Shown one piece after another: positions 1-8,746 of a stretch of DNA of 64,000 nt. This DNA is from Candidatus Gastranaerophilales bacterium. Lineage in GTDB: Bacteria > Cyanobacteriota > Vampirovibrionia > Gastranaerophilales > Gastranaerophilaceae. The notes below the pieces were generated by a model. That model was not told the DNA's origin and searched no databases. It worked only from the letters and a program-made list of their open reading frames with translations. The stretch lies in NCBI GenBank assembly GCA_944325605.1, contig CALVAX010000004.1, positions 84,237 to 148,236 on the forward strand, read 5' to 3'. Position numbers and translations under genes: made by a program. The stretch's first letter is position 1; each line of letters opens with the position of its first letter.

Positions 1-1
1 G

Positions 2-1354
2 AGCGCCAATGTTGTAGCGGATCATGATGCGCAGAAAAGAAACCAGAATGCTCAGGATAATGTAATAGGTGAAGCTATTCCGCAGGAACAGGTCAAAGAT
101 TTTGAGCCGGAAGAAGAAGAACAGGCAACCGCTCCGGAAGAAACTGAGGAAGAACAGCCCGAAGAAGAAGCCGAAGAGTCCAGTCCGCAGAATAATATTG
201 TAATTGATAGTTCCAGAATATATCCTGAAATCTCTCCAAGAGATACCAGCATCAGCATCGGCAGAAATTATCTTGATAAAGTTAATTTTTCAGAACGTCT
301 GATTTTGTGGAATACTACGACTTTCCCGCTCAGTGTTTATATTGAAGGTGAGGATACACTTCCGGAAAACTTCATAAACGGAATTAAAACAGCCTTCAAC
401 AACTGGCAGCTGTCAACCGATAAATTTATAACTTTTCAATACATTTCCGACCCTGATAATGCAAATATAATCGTATATACACCGGTGAATGCTCCTGAAG
501 GATGCCCCGGAGAAAACGGCATTGACTACAAATTTAATATCAAAAACAACAAACTTATAAACGCAAGCCTGACCGTCCCGCAGCATGCCTGCAACGGCAT
601 TCCGCTTAATGCAAGAACGATGTACGAATTAATTCAACATCCTCTGGGACATATTCTCGGCATAAGCGTTCACAGCCCGTATTCTTCAGACGTTATGTAT
701 GAGGAAACAACTAATGCAAATATTATTATTACAAGCATTGATACAGAAACGCTTAAACTTTTGTATAATTTCGTTCCGACTATAACTAACAAATACTATT
801 CAAGCGCGGAAATGAAAAAAATGATTAGGCTTTCGCAGGTCAAAAACCAGCAGCCAAAGGCTATTTACGAACTGCTTAAAGAACACCTGAATGCTGCGCA
901 GGACAAAAATGATCCGTTTATAACAAATATCAATACAGCTTATGAATACTATCAGAGAGGAAAATACGATAAAGCAGAATCAAGTTATCTCGAAGCACTC
1001 AAAAATACAGAAGATAATCTGGAGCAAGCTTATGTAAACCGCTGTCTTTCTATAATCAATATTAAAATGAACAAATATGACAGTGCTCTGAACTATGCTA
1101 CAACTACCGCCGATATATCGGCAACTCCGTCTAACAAATATCTGATAGCCTATATAAACTTTATCTCAGGAAACGACGACGGTGCACGTCTGAGATTAGA
1201 AGAAATAATTACAAAATATCCAAAGTTCATAGCCGCATATCCTGTTCTGGCGCAAATATATACTAAACAAGGCGAGCAAGAAAAACTTGATAAACTCGTA
1301 CAACAGGCAAAAGAAAACTTTTACGAAAAAAGCCCTATATATTACAAAGAATAA
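2..1354 (+). CDS. Matrixin-like secreted/surface protein with TPR repeats, 5' truncated by the window edge
   Basis: One reading frame is open from base 2 to the stop at 1354 (about 450 residues visible), so the start lies left of the window; a TTG near 305 is internal. In order: a polar stretch, an acidic Glu/Pro/Gln-rich linker (about 103-185), a domain resembling matrixin-type zinc peptidases (about 305-790), then TPR-like helices (about 930-1340, with an AYEYYQRGKYDKAE-type repeat). The peptidase-like signature at 638-673 reads HPLGHILGISVHS followed by SSDVMY. The normal HExxHxxGxxH helix therefore has Pro in place of the catalytic Glu, and the third His is one residue late. The fold is inferred; loss of activity is likely but unproven. 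A membrane protein gene follows 26 bp downstream. Confidence 0.7.
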   Translation, partial: SANVVADHDAQKRNQNAQDNVIGEAIPQEQVKDFEPEEEEQATAPEETEEEQPEEEAEESSPQNNIVIDSSRIYPEISPRDTSISIGRNYLDKVNFSERLILWNTTTFPLSVYIEGEDTLPENFINGIKTAFNNWQLSTDKFITFQYISDPDNANIIVYTPVNAPEGCPGENGIDYKFNIKNNKLINASLTVPQHACNGIPLNARTMYELIQHPLGHILGISVHSPYSSDVMYEETTNANIIITSIDTETLKLLYNFVPTITNKYYSSAEMKKMIRLSQVKNQQPKAIYELLKEHLNAAQDKNDPFITNINTAYEYYQRGKYDKAESSYLEALKNTEDNLEQAYVNRCLSIINIKMNKYDSALNYATTTADISATPSNKYLIAYINFISGNDDGARLRLEEIITKYPKFIAAYPVLAQIYTKQGEQEKLDKLVQQAKENFYEKSPIYYKE

Positions 1355-1380
1355 AATAATCGCAAATAACAGGGAGCTTT

Positions 1381-1869
1381 ATGAACAAATCCGTTTTTAA
1401 AATAATTTTGTTACTAAGCATATTTACGGGAATAGTCAGCGGAGTTCTGACTATTGTCCCGTATGCCGGCGAAATTGTTTTCTGGCTTCTTATTACAATT
1501 GCAGCGCCTCTGATAATTTTATTTTTAACAAAGATGGAAGTGCTGGAAATTTCAACAGTAAGACAGAGTGCAGTTATCGGCGGATTAATCGGATTTGTTT
1601 CATTTCTTGCATTTTGCGCGGTTTATATTCCGGCGGTAATTGTGCTTGCAAAATTTTTCAATTATTCGGTTAATCCCGGAGTGTCAATGTTTTTGACAAA
1701 TGCGACTTTCGGGCTTATGATTATGCTTGCTGTGTTTATGGGAATATTATCGGCAACCATAAACGCATTCAGCGGGTTTGTAACTTATTATCTTATTGAA
1801 TTTAACAAATCCATTGCCCCGCCGAAACAAAACAGTTTTGACCGGTATGACTTAAGAAAGCAGAGATAA
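1381..1869 (+). CDS. Four-helix integral membrane protein, function unknown
   Basis: A 162-residue protein with four hydrophobic segments (about residues 7-27, 32-49, 65-90 and 108-137) and a short basic C-terminal tail, so probably an inner-membrane protein. A clear ribosome binding site AGGGAG (1371-1376) supports this ATG. It follows the matrixin/TPR gene closely and its stop is one base from the mtnA start, so the three genes may be co-transcribed. I do not recognise the family, and no catalytic motif is visible. Confidence 0.7.
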   Translation: MNKSVFKIILLLSIFTGIVSGVLTIVPYAGEIVFWLLITIAAPLIILFLTKMEVLEISTVRQSAVIGGLIGFVSFLAFCAVYIPAVIVLAKFFNYSVNPGVSMFLTNATFGLMIMLAVFMGILSATINAFSGFVTYYLIEFNKSIAPPKQNSFDRYDLRKQR

Positions 1870-1870
1870 A

Positions 1871-2929
1871 ATGACAGAATTTCATTCAAAAATAAAAACA
1901 ATTCAGTGGGTAGACAATTATTCAAAAATGGTAGACCAGACGGTTTTGCCTTACGAATTCAAGTATGTAAACATAACAGGCGGACAGCAGATGTATGATG
2001 CAATCAAGACAATGATTGTAAGAGGTGCGCCGGCTATCGGAGTGGCAGGAGCCCACGGGGTTACTCTATACGCTCAGGAACTTGCTAAAGAGAATTTATC
2101 AAGGGATGAATTTATAAAACAATTACTGCAAAAGGCTGATTATATGGCATCATCCCGCCCGACAGCGGTTAATTTGATGTGGGCGGTTGAAAAGCAGAAA
2201 AATATTATAAAGAATTCAACCTCAGACATAAAGGGCATTGTTGAAGAACTCAAGCAAAACGGAATAAAACTTGAAGACGAAGACATTGCAATCAACAAAA
2301 AAATCGGCGACTATGGGGCAGAAGTTGTTCCAAAAGGTGCAACCATTCTCACCCACTGTAACGCCGGCGGACTTGCGACGGTCGGATACGGAACGGCTCT
2401 CGGGGTTGTAAGAAGCGCATTTGCAAAAGATAACACCATTCAGGTTTTTGCGGACGAAACAAGACCCCGCCAGCAGGGCGCAAGGATTACGACATTAGAA
2501 CTTACGATGGATGGAATTCCGACAACACTGATTACGGATGGCATGTGCTCGTATTTTATGAAAAAAGGCATGATAGATATGGTTTGTGTAGGTGCTGACA
2601 GAATTGCCGCAAACGGCGATACTGCAAATAAAATCGGGACTTACACCCTTGCGATTGCCGCAAAATATCACAACATTCCGTTTTATATAGCTGCCCCGCT
2701 GTCTACGATTGACCCCTCAATCAAATCGGGCGACGAAATCCCTATTGAAGAAAGAGCAAGAGAAGAAGTAACCCACATTAACGGCAAAATCATCTGCGCG
2801 CCGGAGGTTAATATAATAAATCCGGGCTTTGACGTAACTCCTCACGAATTGATAACAGGAATTATTACGGAAGCCGGAATTCTCCGTCCTGATTACAAAA
2901 ACTCAATTGCGGAAGTCTTCAAAAAATAG
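1871..2929 (+). CDS. mtnA: S-methyl-5-thioribose-1-phosphate isomerase
   Basis: A 352-residue protein of the aIF-2B-alpha/MtnA family, which isomerises 5-methylthioribose-1-phosphate to methylthioribulose-1-phosphate in the methionine salvage pathway (cytoplasm). Visible signatures are RGAPAIG near residue 54, THCNAGGLATVGYGTALG with the catalytic Cys near residue 165, DETRPRQQGARIT near 200 and GADRIAANGDTANKIG near 245 with the catalytic Asp. Length is normal for the family. It starts one base after the upstream membrane protein gene and has no other salvage gene beside it here. A palindromic repeat element lies directly downstream. Related isomerases (ribose-1,5-bisphosphate isomerase) share the fold, but the motif set fits MtnA best. 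Confidence 0.93.
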   Translation: MTEFHSKIKTIQWVDNYSKMVDQTVLPYEFKYVNITGGQQMYDAIKTMIVRGAPAIGVAGAHGVTLYAQELAKENLSRDEFIKQLLQKADYMASSRPTAVNLMWAVEKQKNIIKNSTSDIKGIVEELKQNGIKLEDEDIAINKKIGDYGAEVVPKGATILTHCNAGGLATVGYGTALGVVRSAFAKDNTIQVFADETRPRQQGARITTLELTMDGIPTTLITDGMCSYFMKKGMIDMVCVGADRIAANGDTANKIGTYTLAIAAKYHNIPFYIAAPLSTIDPSIKSGDEIPIEERAREEVTHINGKIICAPEVNIINPGFDVTPHELITGIITEAGILRPDYKNSIAEVFKK

Positions 2930-2972
2930 CCGGCCCGAAAAACTTAATGCCTGCAAACATTTTCTTTAGGGA

Positions 2973-3110
2973 TTATGTAGCAAATTCCACTGATACTATA
3001 AACATCCGTCATTCTGAGGACTAAAGTCCGAAGAATCTTTTTATAGAGATACTTCGCTAACGCTCAGTATGACGCTGTTTTGAAAATTTTTGGTGGAATT
3101 TGCTATATAA
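2973..3110. repeat. MITE-like palindromic element, copy 1
   Basis: Terminal inverted repeats TTATGTAGCAAATTCCAC (2973-2990) and GTGGAATTTGCTATATAA (3093-3110) differ at one position; flanking AGGGA/TCCCT bases extend the pairing. The interior carries GTCATTCTGAGG and CTCAGTATGACG arms, so most of it can fold as a hairpin. No ORF. The same sequence recurs at 28833, 30849 and 46629; this copy is in the opposite orientation to those three. Confidence 0.85.
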
Positions 3111-3157
3111 CTCCCTTTCTTTACAGGCTGAATTTTTTATGCGAAAACCGGACGAAA

Positions 3158-3313
3158 TTATTTTTCGCCTTTGTATTTTCGAATTTTAAGTTCATCATTT
3201 TCAACAATGAGTTCAACCTCATCGAGAACAGGATTGATTTTGAGAAGTTCCAGAATAGCTTTCGGGATAATTATTCCCCAGCTTGTGCCCAGCGACCTTA
3301 ATTTTTTATGCAT
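3158..3313 (-). CDS. Small AbrB/MazE-type DNA-binding protein
   Basis: A 51-residue ORF, start ATG at 3313 (minus strand) behind AGAGGT, stop at 3158. The sequence starts MHKKLRSLGTSWGIIIPKAI and continues with ELLKIN, DEVELIVEND and ELKIRKY. This is the typical swapped-hairpin AbrB pattern: a basic start, G(T/N)SWGIxIPK, then hydrophobic/acidic beta strands ending in an L-x-I-R element. Such proteins dimerise and bind promoter DNA, either as free transition-state regulators or as antitoxins. No toxin gene follows. It diverges from the 57-residue gene at 3400, and the 86 bp between the starts is very AT-rich. It could act on that shared promoter region. Confidence 0.72.
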   Translation of the reverse strand: MHKKLRSLGTSWGIIIPKAILELLKINPVLDEVELIVENDELKIRKYKGEK

Positions 3314-3399
3314 ATTTACCTCTATGCAAAATTATAATATATATTATTGACTTTTTATGATATTTTAATTACCATAAAACTGACATAAAAGAGGTATGT

Positions 3400-3573
3400 A
3401 TGGATCTTAAAGACAAAAATAACGACCTTCTGGCGCATGATATTTATGCTGCTGCTGAAATCCTGCATAACTATTGCATGGATTATCTTAATGAAAGCAG
3501 AAGGATTTGCACTATGACGGTTTTAACTGAATATTTGCTTACTCTTTCGGATGAACTGAGCAGAAGATTCTAA
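3400..3573 (+). CDS. Small acidic/helical protein, unknown
   Basis: A 57-residue ORF starting MDLKDKNNDLLAHDIYAAAE, with AGAGGT 5-10 bases before the ATG at 3400 (an earlier overlapping ATG at 3396 runs only four codons). The sequence is likely all-helical, with two Cys and many Leu/Ala/Glu. It is divergent from the AbrB-like gene and ends three bases before the convergent miaB stop. No family recognised; the good ribosome site and clean codon pattern are the only support for it being real. Confidence 0.5.
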   Translation: MDLKDKNNDLLAHDIYAAAEILHNYCMDYLNESRRICTMTVLTEYLLTLSDELSRRF

Positions 3574-3576
3574 AAC

Positions 3577-4905
3577 TTACACGAGTTCGCCCTGAAGATA
3601 CCAGGTTTTTGTGCCGGTAATCTTTGCGTTCAAAAATTCGCCTGTTCTATCGCTGTCGCAAGGAATATGAACAATCTTATTGTTGCGGGTTCTGCCGGTA
3701 ATCACGTTTTTGCCTTTATGGTTTTCAAAATTCTCAATCAAAACTTCTAACGTGCGGCCGACGTATTTCTGGTTAGACTTAAGGCAGTTTTCACGAACTT
3801 TTTCATTAAGCCTTGCGAGGCGCTCTGTTTTTGTATCCTCGTCAATAAATTCATCAACCCATCTTGCTGCAACGGTTTTTTCACGGGGCGAATACGCCGC
3901 TGTATTTGAGTAATCAAGTTCAAACTCGTCAATTGCAGATAAAGTTTCTTCAAACTGCGCTTCGGTTTCTCCCGGAAAACCTGCGATAAAATCACTCGTA
4001 ATAGTTACATCAGGAACTTTACTTCTGACTTTTTCGACTATTTTTTTGTAAGTTTCTCTGTCATAGCGCCTGTTCATTCTTTTCAGAACTTCGCTTGAGC
4101 CTGACTGCATAGGAATGTGAAAGTATTCGCAAACCTTATCAAGTTCCACAACTGTATCAATAAGTTCATCCGTAATATCCGTCGGGTAAGAAGTTACAAA
4201 ACGAATTCTGAACTGCCCGTCAATATCGTTCAATTCCCGCAGCAAATCCGCAAGTCGGTAATTTTTATCTTTAAAGTCTTTACCGTAGCTGTCAACGTTC
4301 TGCCCCAGAAGCGTAATCTCTTTAAATCCCTCATTAAGCGCCTGTTTTGCTTCTTTAATAATAATTTCCGGAGTCCGTGAACGTTCTCTGCCTCTCGTAT
4401 ACGGGACAATACAATATGTACAGAAATTGTTGCAGCCTTCTGTTATCGGAATCCAGGCATTAACGCTTTTTACACGGCTAATTTCATACTGTGCAGCCTT
4501 GTCGTCTTCTGTTGCATTTGTTTCTGTGCATTCAAGAACACGCTCGCCGTTTTGAATTTTTTTGATAATCTCGGGAAGCGAATAAATTTTATGGGTTCCG
4601 AGAACAAAATCAACATAAGGTGCACGGCGGAAAACTTCTTTCATCTTCTGCTGTGCAACACATCCGCAAAAACCTATTTTCAAATCAGGTTTTGATGTTT
4701 TTTTCCACTGCCCCCAGACGCCAATCTGACTGAAAGCTTTATCCTCGCTTAACTGTCTTATTGAACAGGTGTTCACCATCACAAGATCAGCATCTTTAGG
4801 ATTTTTTGTTTCGTCATAACCCAGATGCTGAAGCATTCCGAACATTCTTTCACTGTCGGATTTGTTCATCTGACATCCCATTGTTTCTATATAAACTTTT
4901 TTCAT
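3577..4905 (-). CDS. miaB: tRNA-2-methylthio-N6-dimethylallyladenosine synthase
   Basis: A 442-residue radical-SAM methylthiotransferase that adds the 2-methylthio group to i6A37 of tRNAs reading UNN codons. The N-terminal UPF0004 domain begins MKKVYIETMGCQMNKSDSE and has three auxiliary-cluster Cys (C11, one in VNTCS, one in FCGC). The radical-SAM domain carries CNNFCTYC near residues 158-165 followed by VPYTRGRERSR. The C-terminus is TRAM-like with GRTRNNKIVH. Length and order match MiaB rather than MtaB or RimO (which have different loops near CxxxCxxC). It is a monocistronic minus-strand gene; no miaA neighbour is in view. Confidence 0.95.
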   Translation of the reverse strand: MKKVYIETMGCQMNKSDSERMFGMLQHLGYDETKNPKDADLVMVNTCSIRQLSEDKAFSQIGVWGQWKKTSKPDLKIGFCGCVAQQKMKEVFRRAPYVDFVLGTHKIYSLPEIIKKIQNGERVLECTETNATEDDKAAQYEISRVKSVNAWIPITEGCNNFCTYCIVPYTRGRERSRTPEIIIKEAKQALNEGFKEITLLGQNVDSYGKDFKDKNYRLADLLRELNDIDGQFRIRFVTSYPTDITDELIDTVVELDKVCEYFHIPMQSGSSEVLKRMNRRYDRETYKKIVEKVRSKVPDVTITSDFIAGFPGETEAQFEETLSAIDEFELDYSNTAAYSPREKTVAARWVDEFIDEDTKTERLARLNEKVRENCLKSNQKYVGRTLEVLIENFENHKGKNVITGRTRNNKIVHIPCDSDRTGEFLNAKITGTKTWYLQGELV

Positions 4906-6100
4906 TTAAAACTTCCTTATAAATTATATTTTGCGTAATTTACGTAACGAACTTATTGCCTTATCATCTTGCAGTCCGGAGGTTGTGGTAAATTTTAATT
5001 TACCGCAGCATGCTACTGCACATGTCATTCTGAGCGTAAGCGAAAAATCTCCGCAAGTTAATTATAATATAAAAAAGGTGATAAGTTTTTAATAAAAAAC
5101 GAATATGATTTTTATATTATAATTTTTTCTCCCTTCGCCGCACAACAGTTCAAGTTTTCACACATTTTCATCCTTCACTCTTCTTACCCCTCACCCTAGC
5201 CCTCAGCCATACGGCATACAGTCTCACTCGGCTCATTCTTCGCCGGTTCGAGCTAATATCCCGTAGGGCGAGGAAATTTTTTGTAGTCCGTAGGTTGTAT
5301 TTTAATTTCATTCAATTAAATACGGTACTTTCTTGTGCCGACAAGAAAGTACCACAAAGAAGCTCCCGACCTGCGCTTCGCTCACTAATCAATTGTAACC
5401 GTTTCAGATTAAGCAAGTGAACTCGTGCTTCGCACTCAAACAGCACTTGCTTTGTTGTTCTGAAACGGAACATTGATTGTTCACTCCGCAATGGTCGGAG
5501 GGGTGCTTTTGCAACAATAGCGGAGCGGTAAATTCCACCCCATGTTATCTACCACTGTCATTCTGAACTTGTTTCAGAATCCCGTTGAGATACTGAGACT
5601 ATCTTGGATTATTCGGGGTGCGGGCGGAGTAACGTCCGACCAGCACCTTACGGGTTCCGCTTTGCTTCACCCTACCGAAAATCCGCAAACTCAGCATAAC
5701 AAAATGGGGCGGAGTTTACCCTCACTCGAATTTCTAAATTCGCTACGCTCATTAAGAAATTCTCCCCTCAGCCATACGGCATACAGTCTCACTCGGCTCA
5801 TTCTTCGCCGGTTCAAACTAGCATCCCGCAAGGGGCGAGGGGAAATATTTTACGAAACAAACCTTTCAACCATTCCACAGTTCAACTCTTCAACCCTATT
5901 CACCCTTCACCCCTCACTTTCCCGTCCGCCCCCTCACCCTAACCCTCAGCCATACGGCATACAGTCTCACTCGGCTCATTCTTCGCCGGTTCGAACTAGC
6001 ATCCCGCAAGGGGCGAGGGAAAATTTATTTTACGAAACAAACCTTTCAACCATTCAACTTTTCACCCTTTCAACTCTCCTCATCCTTCACTCTTAACCAC
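4906..6100. other. 1.2 kb repeat-rich intergenic region, no convincing gene
   Basis: Between miaB and the acyl-CoA ligase gene I see no ORF with a ribosome site; the one long open frame (5542-6096) consists of repeat sequence. The region holds three copies of a CCCTCAGCCATACGGC repeat, fragments of the GTCATTCTGA palindromic family (about 5020-5050 and 5557-5590) and an imperfect inverted repeat at about 5387-5480. In that last repeat, CCGTTTCAG...GCAAGTG is answered by CACTTGC...CTGAAACGG. It looks like an accumulation site for non-coding repeats. Confidence 0.7.
5200..6058 (+). repeat. Three direct copies of a ~80-115 bp repeat
   Basis: Copies begin CCCTCAGCCATACGGCATAC at 5200, 5765 and 5943 and continue through a shared CTCGGCTCATTCTTCGCCGG block to GGGGCGAGG. 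The second and third copies also share the trailing TACGAAACAAACCTTTCAAC. G+C content is visibly above the surrounding genes. No coding signal. Confidence 0.85.
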
Positions 6101-6129
6101 TTGACTTTTAGCGGCATAGATTATATTCT
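6101..6129 (+). promoter_or_regulatory. Sigma-70-type promoter for the acyl-CoA ligase gene
   Basis: TTGACT (6101-6106) and TATTCT (6124-6129) are separated by 17 bp, leaving about 35 nt to the ATG at 6171. It lies just after the last repeat copy. Confidence 0.5.
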
Positions 6130-6170
6130 GAAAATAACGGTTTATAGTATTAATTAAGGGGTTAAGATAA

Positions 6171-7847
6171 ATGGGATTAACAAGAAAAAACGTACTTTCT
6201 TTACTCGATGAACGTACAAAAAAATACGGAGAAAGAATTGCGCTCGGCACAAAAACACCTTTAGGCTGGAAAGAATTTACCTACAAAGGTATCGGACTTT
6301 TATCCAGAAAACTTGCCTGTTATCTGATTGATGATCTTGAAGTTCAAAAGGGCGACAGAGTAGCAATCCTCTCAGAATCCAAGCCCGAATACGGTGCATG
6401 CGTTTTTGCCTCGGTTATGGCAGGAATGACAATAGTTCCTCTTGATATAAAACTCACAAAATATGAGTTAAACAATATTTTGTCAGACTGTGAACCAAGA
6501 GTTATGCTTGTTTCAAGAGCATACCTCGATAAAGCAATAGAACTTCAAAAAGAACTTAAGTTTTTAAAAGATATTATAATTATGGATGAACCTGTTTATG
6601 CTGACAAATTTATGAGTCTGCATAATCTGCCTGAAAATTATGAAGCAAAATGGAAACCAAGGTCTTCTAAATCAACGGTCTTTATAATTTACACCTCCGG
6701 CACAACAGGTTCGCCAAAGGGCGTTGAAATATCATTCCAGAATATGATGACCCAGCTTGATGATCTGGAAGATGTGCTGTATAAAATATTGCCTAATAAA
6801 ACATCATTTAATATTCTTTCAATCCTGCCGATGAATCACCTTTTTGAAATGTCAGTCGGCTTCAGCACTTTTTTGAACTTCGGCTATAGCGTTTATTATA
6901 CGCCAAGCCTCAAGCCTAAAGATATTTTAGGTATTATGCGGTCAAAAAAAGTAGACTTTATGATAGTGGTTCCGGCATTTCTAAAACTTTTAAAATCAAG
7001 CATAGAGTCAGAAATTAACAACGGCTCGAAAAGAACTAAAATATTGTTTAAAATGATGTATGCTGCTGCAAAATTCATTCCTTCTTACAGAATAAAAAAA
7101 CTTATGTTCAAGAAAATTCATGACAAATTCGGCGGACATTTCATGGGATGTATCTCCGGAGGGGCGCCTCTGGATGTTGCTGTCGGCAAATTTTTCGAAA
7201 GAATCGGAATTAAGGTTTATCAAGGCTACGGACTGACCGAAACAAGTCCGGTTGCATCGGTAAATGTTAATAAACGCAGAGATCTTGCTTCTGTCGGACA
7301 GCCTTTAAAAAGCTTTCAGGCAAGAATTGATGCTGAAACAGGCGAACTTCAGCTTAAAGGCCCTTGCGTTATGAAAGGATACCACAACCAGCCGGAACTC
7401 ACAGCACAAACAATTGATCCTGACGGCTGGCTTCACACCGGTGATATCGCAAAAATTACACCGGACGGATATATCTATATTACAGGCCGTATCAAAAATA
7501 TGATTGTACTTTCCGGAGGCAAAAAAGTCTTTCCTGAAGAAGTGGAATCTGTTCTTGAAAAAAGTTCGTATTTTTCAGAAGTGTGCGTAATAGGCTACTC
7601 TCACTCTTTCGGCGCAAAAGACGGCACGGAAGATATTGCGGCAGTGGTTGTTCCGTCTGAAGAACTCCTTGCTAAATACGATGATACGACTATCGAAAAA
7701 TTGTGCAGAGATGAAGTTAAAAGATTGTCTCAACGCTTGACACCTTACAAACGCCCTATTAATATAGTTATCAGCAGGACTCCGCTTCCAAGAACTGCTA
7801 CACGTAAAGTTAAACGAAAAGAAGTGAAAGAACTGGTAAAAGCATAA
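6171..7847 (+). CDS. Long-chain fatty acid-CoA/ACP ligase (AMP-binding family)
   Basis: A 558-residue ANL-superfamily adenylating enzyme, likely activating a fatty acid to acyl-AMP and then to acyl-CoA or acyl-ACP at the cytoplasmic membrane face. Motifs in order: YTSGTTGSPKG near residue 173-183 (ATP/phosphate loop), GYGLTETSP near 352, GWLHTGD near 421 with the ATP-ribose Asp, then the hinge and GGKKVFPEEVE near 450. The C-terminal domain ends with PLPRTATRKVKRKEV, placing the catalytic Lys. Length is typical of FadD-like proteins. It has its own promoter after the repeat region and is followed after one base by a small exported-protein gene. Substrate cannot be read from the sequence. Confidence 0.88.
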   Translation: MGLTRKNVLSLLDERTKKYGERIALGTKTPLGWKEFTYKGIGLLSRKLACYLIDDLEVQKGDRVAILSESKPEYGACVFASVMAGMTIVPLDIKLTKYELNNILSDCEPRVMLVSRAYLDKAIELQKELKFLKDIIIMDEPVYADKFMSLHNLPENYEAKWKPRSSKSTVFIIYTSGTTGSPKGVEISFQNMMTQLDDLEDVLYKILPNKTSFNILSILPMNHLFEMSVGFSTFLNFGYSVYYTPSLKPKDILGIMRSKKVDFMIVVPAFLKLLKSSIESEINNGSKRTKILFKMMYAAAKFIPSYRIKKLMFKKIHDKFGGHFMGCISGGAPLDVAVGKFFERIGIKVYQGYGLTETSPVASVNVNKRRDLASVGQPLKSFQARIDAETGELQLKGPCVMKGYHNQPELTAQTIDPDGWLHTGDIAKITPDGYIYITGRIKNMIVLSGGKKVFPEEVESVLEKSSYFSEVCVIGYSHSFGAKDGTEDIAAVVVPSEELLAKYDDTTIEKLCRDEVKRLSQRLTPYKRPINIVISRTPLPRTATRKVKRKEVKELVKA

Positions 7848-7848
7848 T

Positions 7849-8139
7849 ATGACAAAAAAAATTCTGACTGCTATTTTTATAATTACATGTCTTGGATGTT
7901 TAACTCCGGCAAATGCTGAAAGAACAGTCGGCAAACCGGGGAAAATTTCAGGATTGTCTGTAGGGGCTGCGGCTTTGTCGCTTATTATATGGCCGGGAAT
8001 AGGGCAGGTTGTGCTTGATAACCCTTATGAAAAAAATTGCACACATGCTCTTCTCGGATTGACGGTTGTGTTCAGGTTCTGGTCTGCATACGACGCTTTC
8101 GTTGACAGACGCGGAGGAGTCTGGCACAATAGAATTTGA
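7849..8139 (+). CDS. Small exported/membrane protein
   Basis: A 96-residue protein with an N-terminal signal sequence (hydrophobic residues 5-17, then a TPANA-type cleavage site near residue 23) and two more hydrophobic stretches (about 33-50 and 65-75). The signal region contains a Cys pair, LGC, that could also suit lipoprotein processing. Its start is one base after the ligase stop with no separate ribosome site, so translation is probably coupled. No family recognised. Confidence 0.55.
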   Translation: MTKKILTAIFIITCLGCLTPANAERTVGKPGKISGLSVGAAALSLIIWPGIGQVVLDNPYEKNCTHALLGLTVVFRFWSAYDAFVDRRGGVWHNRI

Positions 8140-8150
8140 CAGGAGAGTCT

Positions 8151-8639
8151 ATGATTAAAAAAAGCTTTATACTACTTGTTTTAATGAGTATACTGATACT
8201 TCCTGCTTTCGCAGACGGCACTTCAGAAACAGGCGAAGTCGTCCTTGATGAGCTTGATACCCTTGAACTTCCGGCTTCATCAGAACAGTCTGCAATAAGG
8301 CCTGCTGCAAAATATACCGCTCAAAATATTGAAGCACCTAAATGGGAAGAATTCTGCGAATCCGGCTATGAAGATGCTAAACTCAGAGAAAAGAAAAATA
8401 TTTTTAATATAATAAATTTTGTTGATGCCGAACAATCAAAAAGCAACTACTGGGCTGAAAGACGCATTAATTTTGAAAAAGCAATAGAGCATTGCAACAC
8501 TTTGACAACAGAGGAAAAAAGTTTCTGCTACGAAGGCGTCAGAAATGCCGAACTTGAACGTAACGAAATGTACGAACAGCAGCGCAAACAAATTAACTAC
8601 AAAAACCGCGGTATCGTTATTGACAAACCCAACTACTGA
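8151..8639 (+). CDS. Secreted Cys-containing protein, paralogue of the island gene at 40146
   Basis: A 162-residue protein starting MIKKSFILLVLMSILILPAFA, a clear signal peptide cleaved near residue 21. I chose the ATG at 8151 because AGGAGAG lies directly before it; a TTG at 8136 is in frame but has no such site. The mature protein has a W-x-E-F-C motif, a Y-W-A-E-R-R-I-N-F-E helix, an H-C-N-T-L element, and an F-C-Y-E-G-V-R-N-A-E block. The same order (WNEFC, YWQQRRKKDF-like, YCNVL, ACYDNLR) is seen in the gene at 40146. Three conserved Cys suggest disulfide use outside the cytoplasm. Function unknown. Confidence 0.65.
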   Translation: MIKKSFILLVLMSILILPAFADGTSETGEVVLDELDTLELPASSEQSAIRPAAKYTAQNIEAPKWEEFCESGYEDAKLREKKNIFNIINFVDAEQSKSNYWAERRINFEKAIEHCNTLTTEEKSFCYEGVRNAELERNEMYEQQRKQINYKNRGIVIDKPNY

Positions 8640-8693
8640 CTGGGACACAATTTTTATATCTCAAGTCATAACAGACATTTAAATAAATAACAC

Positions 8694-8725
8694 AAAGCGC
8701 CGGAGGCATAAGCCTCCGGCGCTTT
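8694..8725. terminator. Bidirectional hairpin terminator
   Basis: AAAGCGCCGGAGGC (8694-8707) pairs perfectly with GCCTCCGGCGCTTT (8712-8725) across a four-base loop. It sits between the convergent genes ending at 8639 and 8747. Confidence 0.85.
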
Positions 8726-8746
8726 CATATCTTTAATTTTCAAAAA

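Noticed and set aside
3080..3301. 73-codon plus-strand frame
   Set aside because: Antisense to the better supported AbrB-like gene and overlapping a MITE end.
5542..6096. 184-codon plus-strand open frame
   Set aside because: It runs through two copies of the non-coding repeat, has no ribosome site and shows Ser/Pro/His-rich low-complexity translation.
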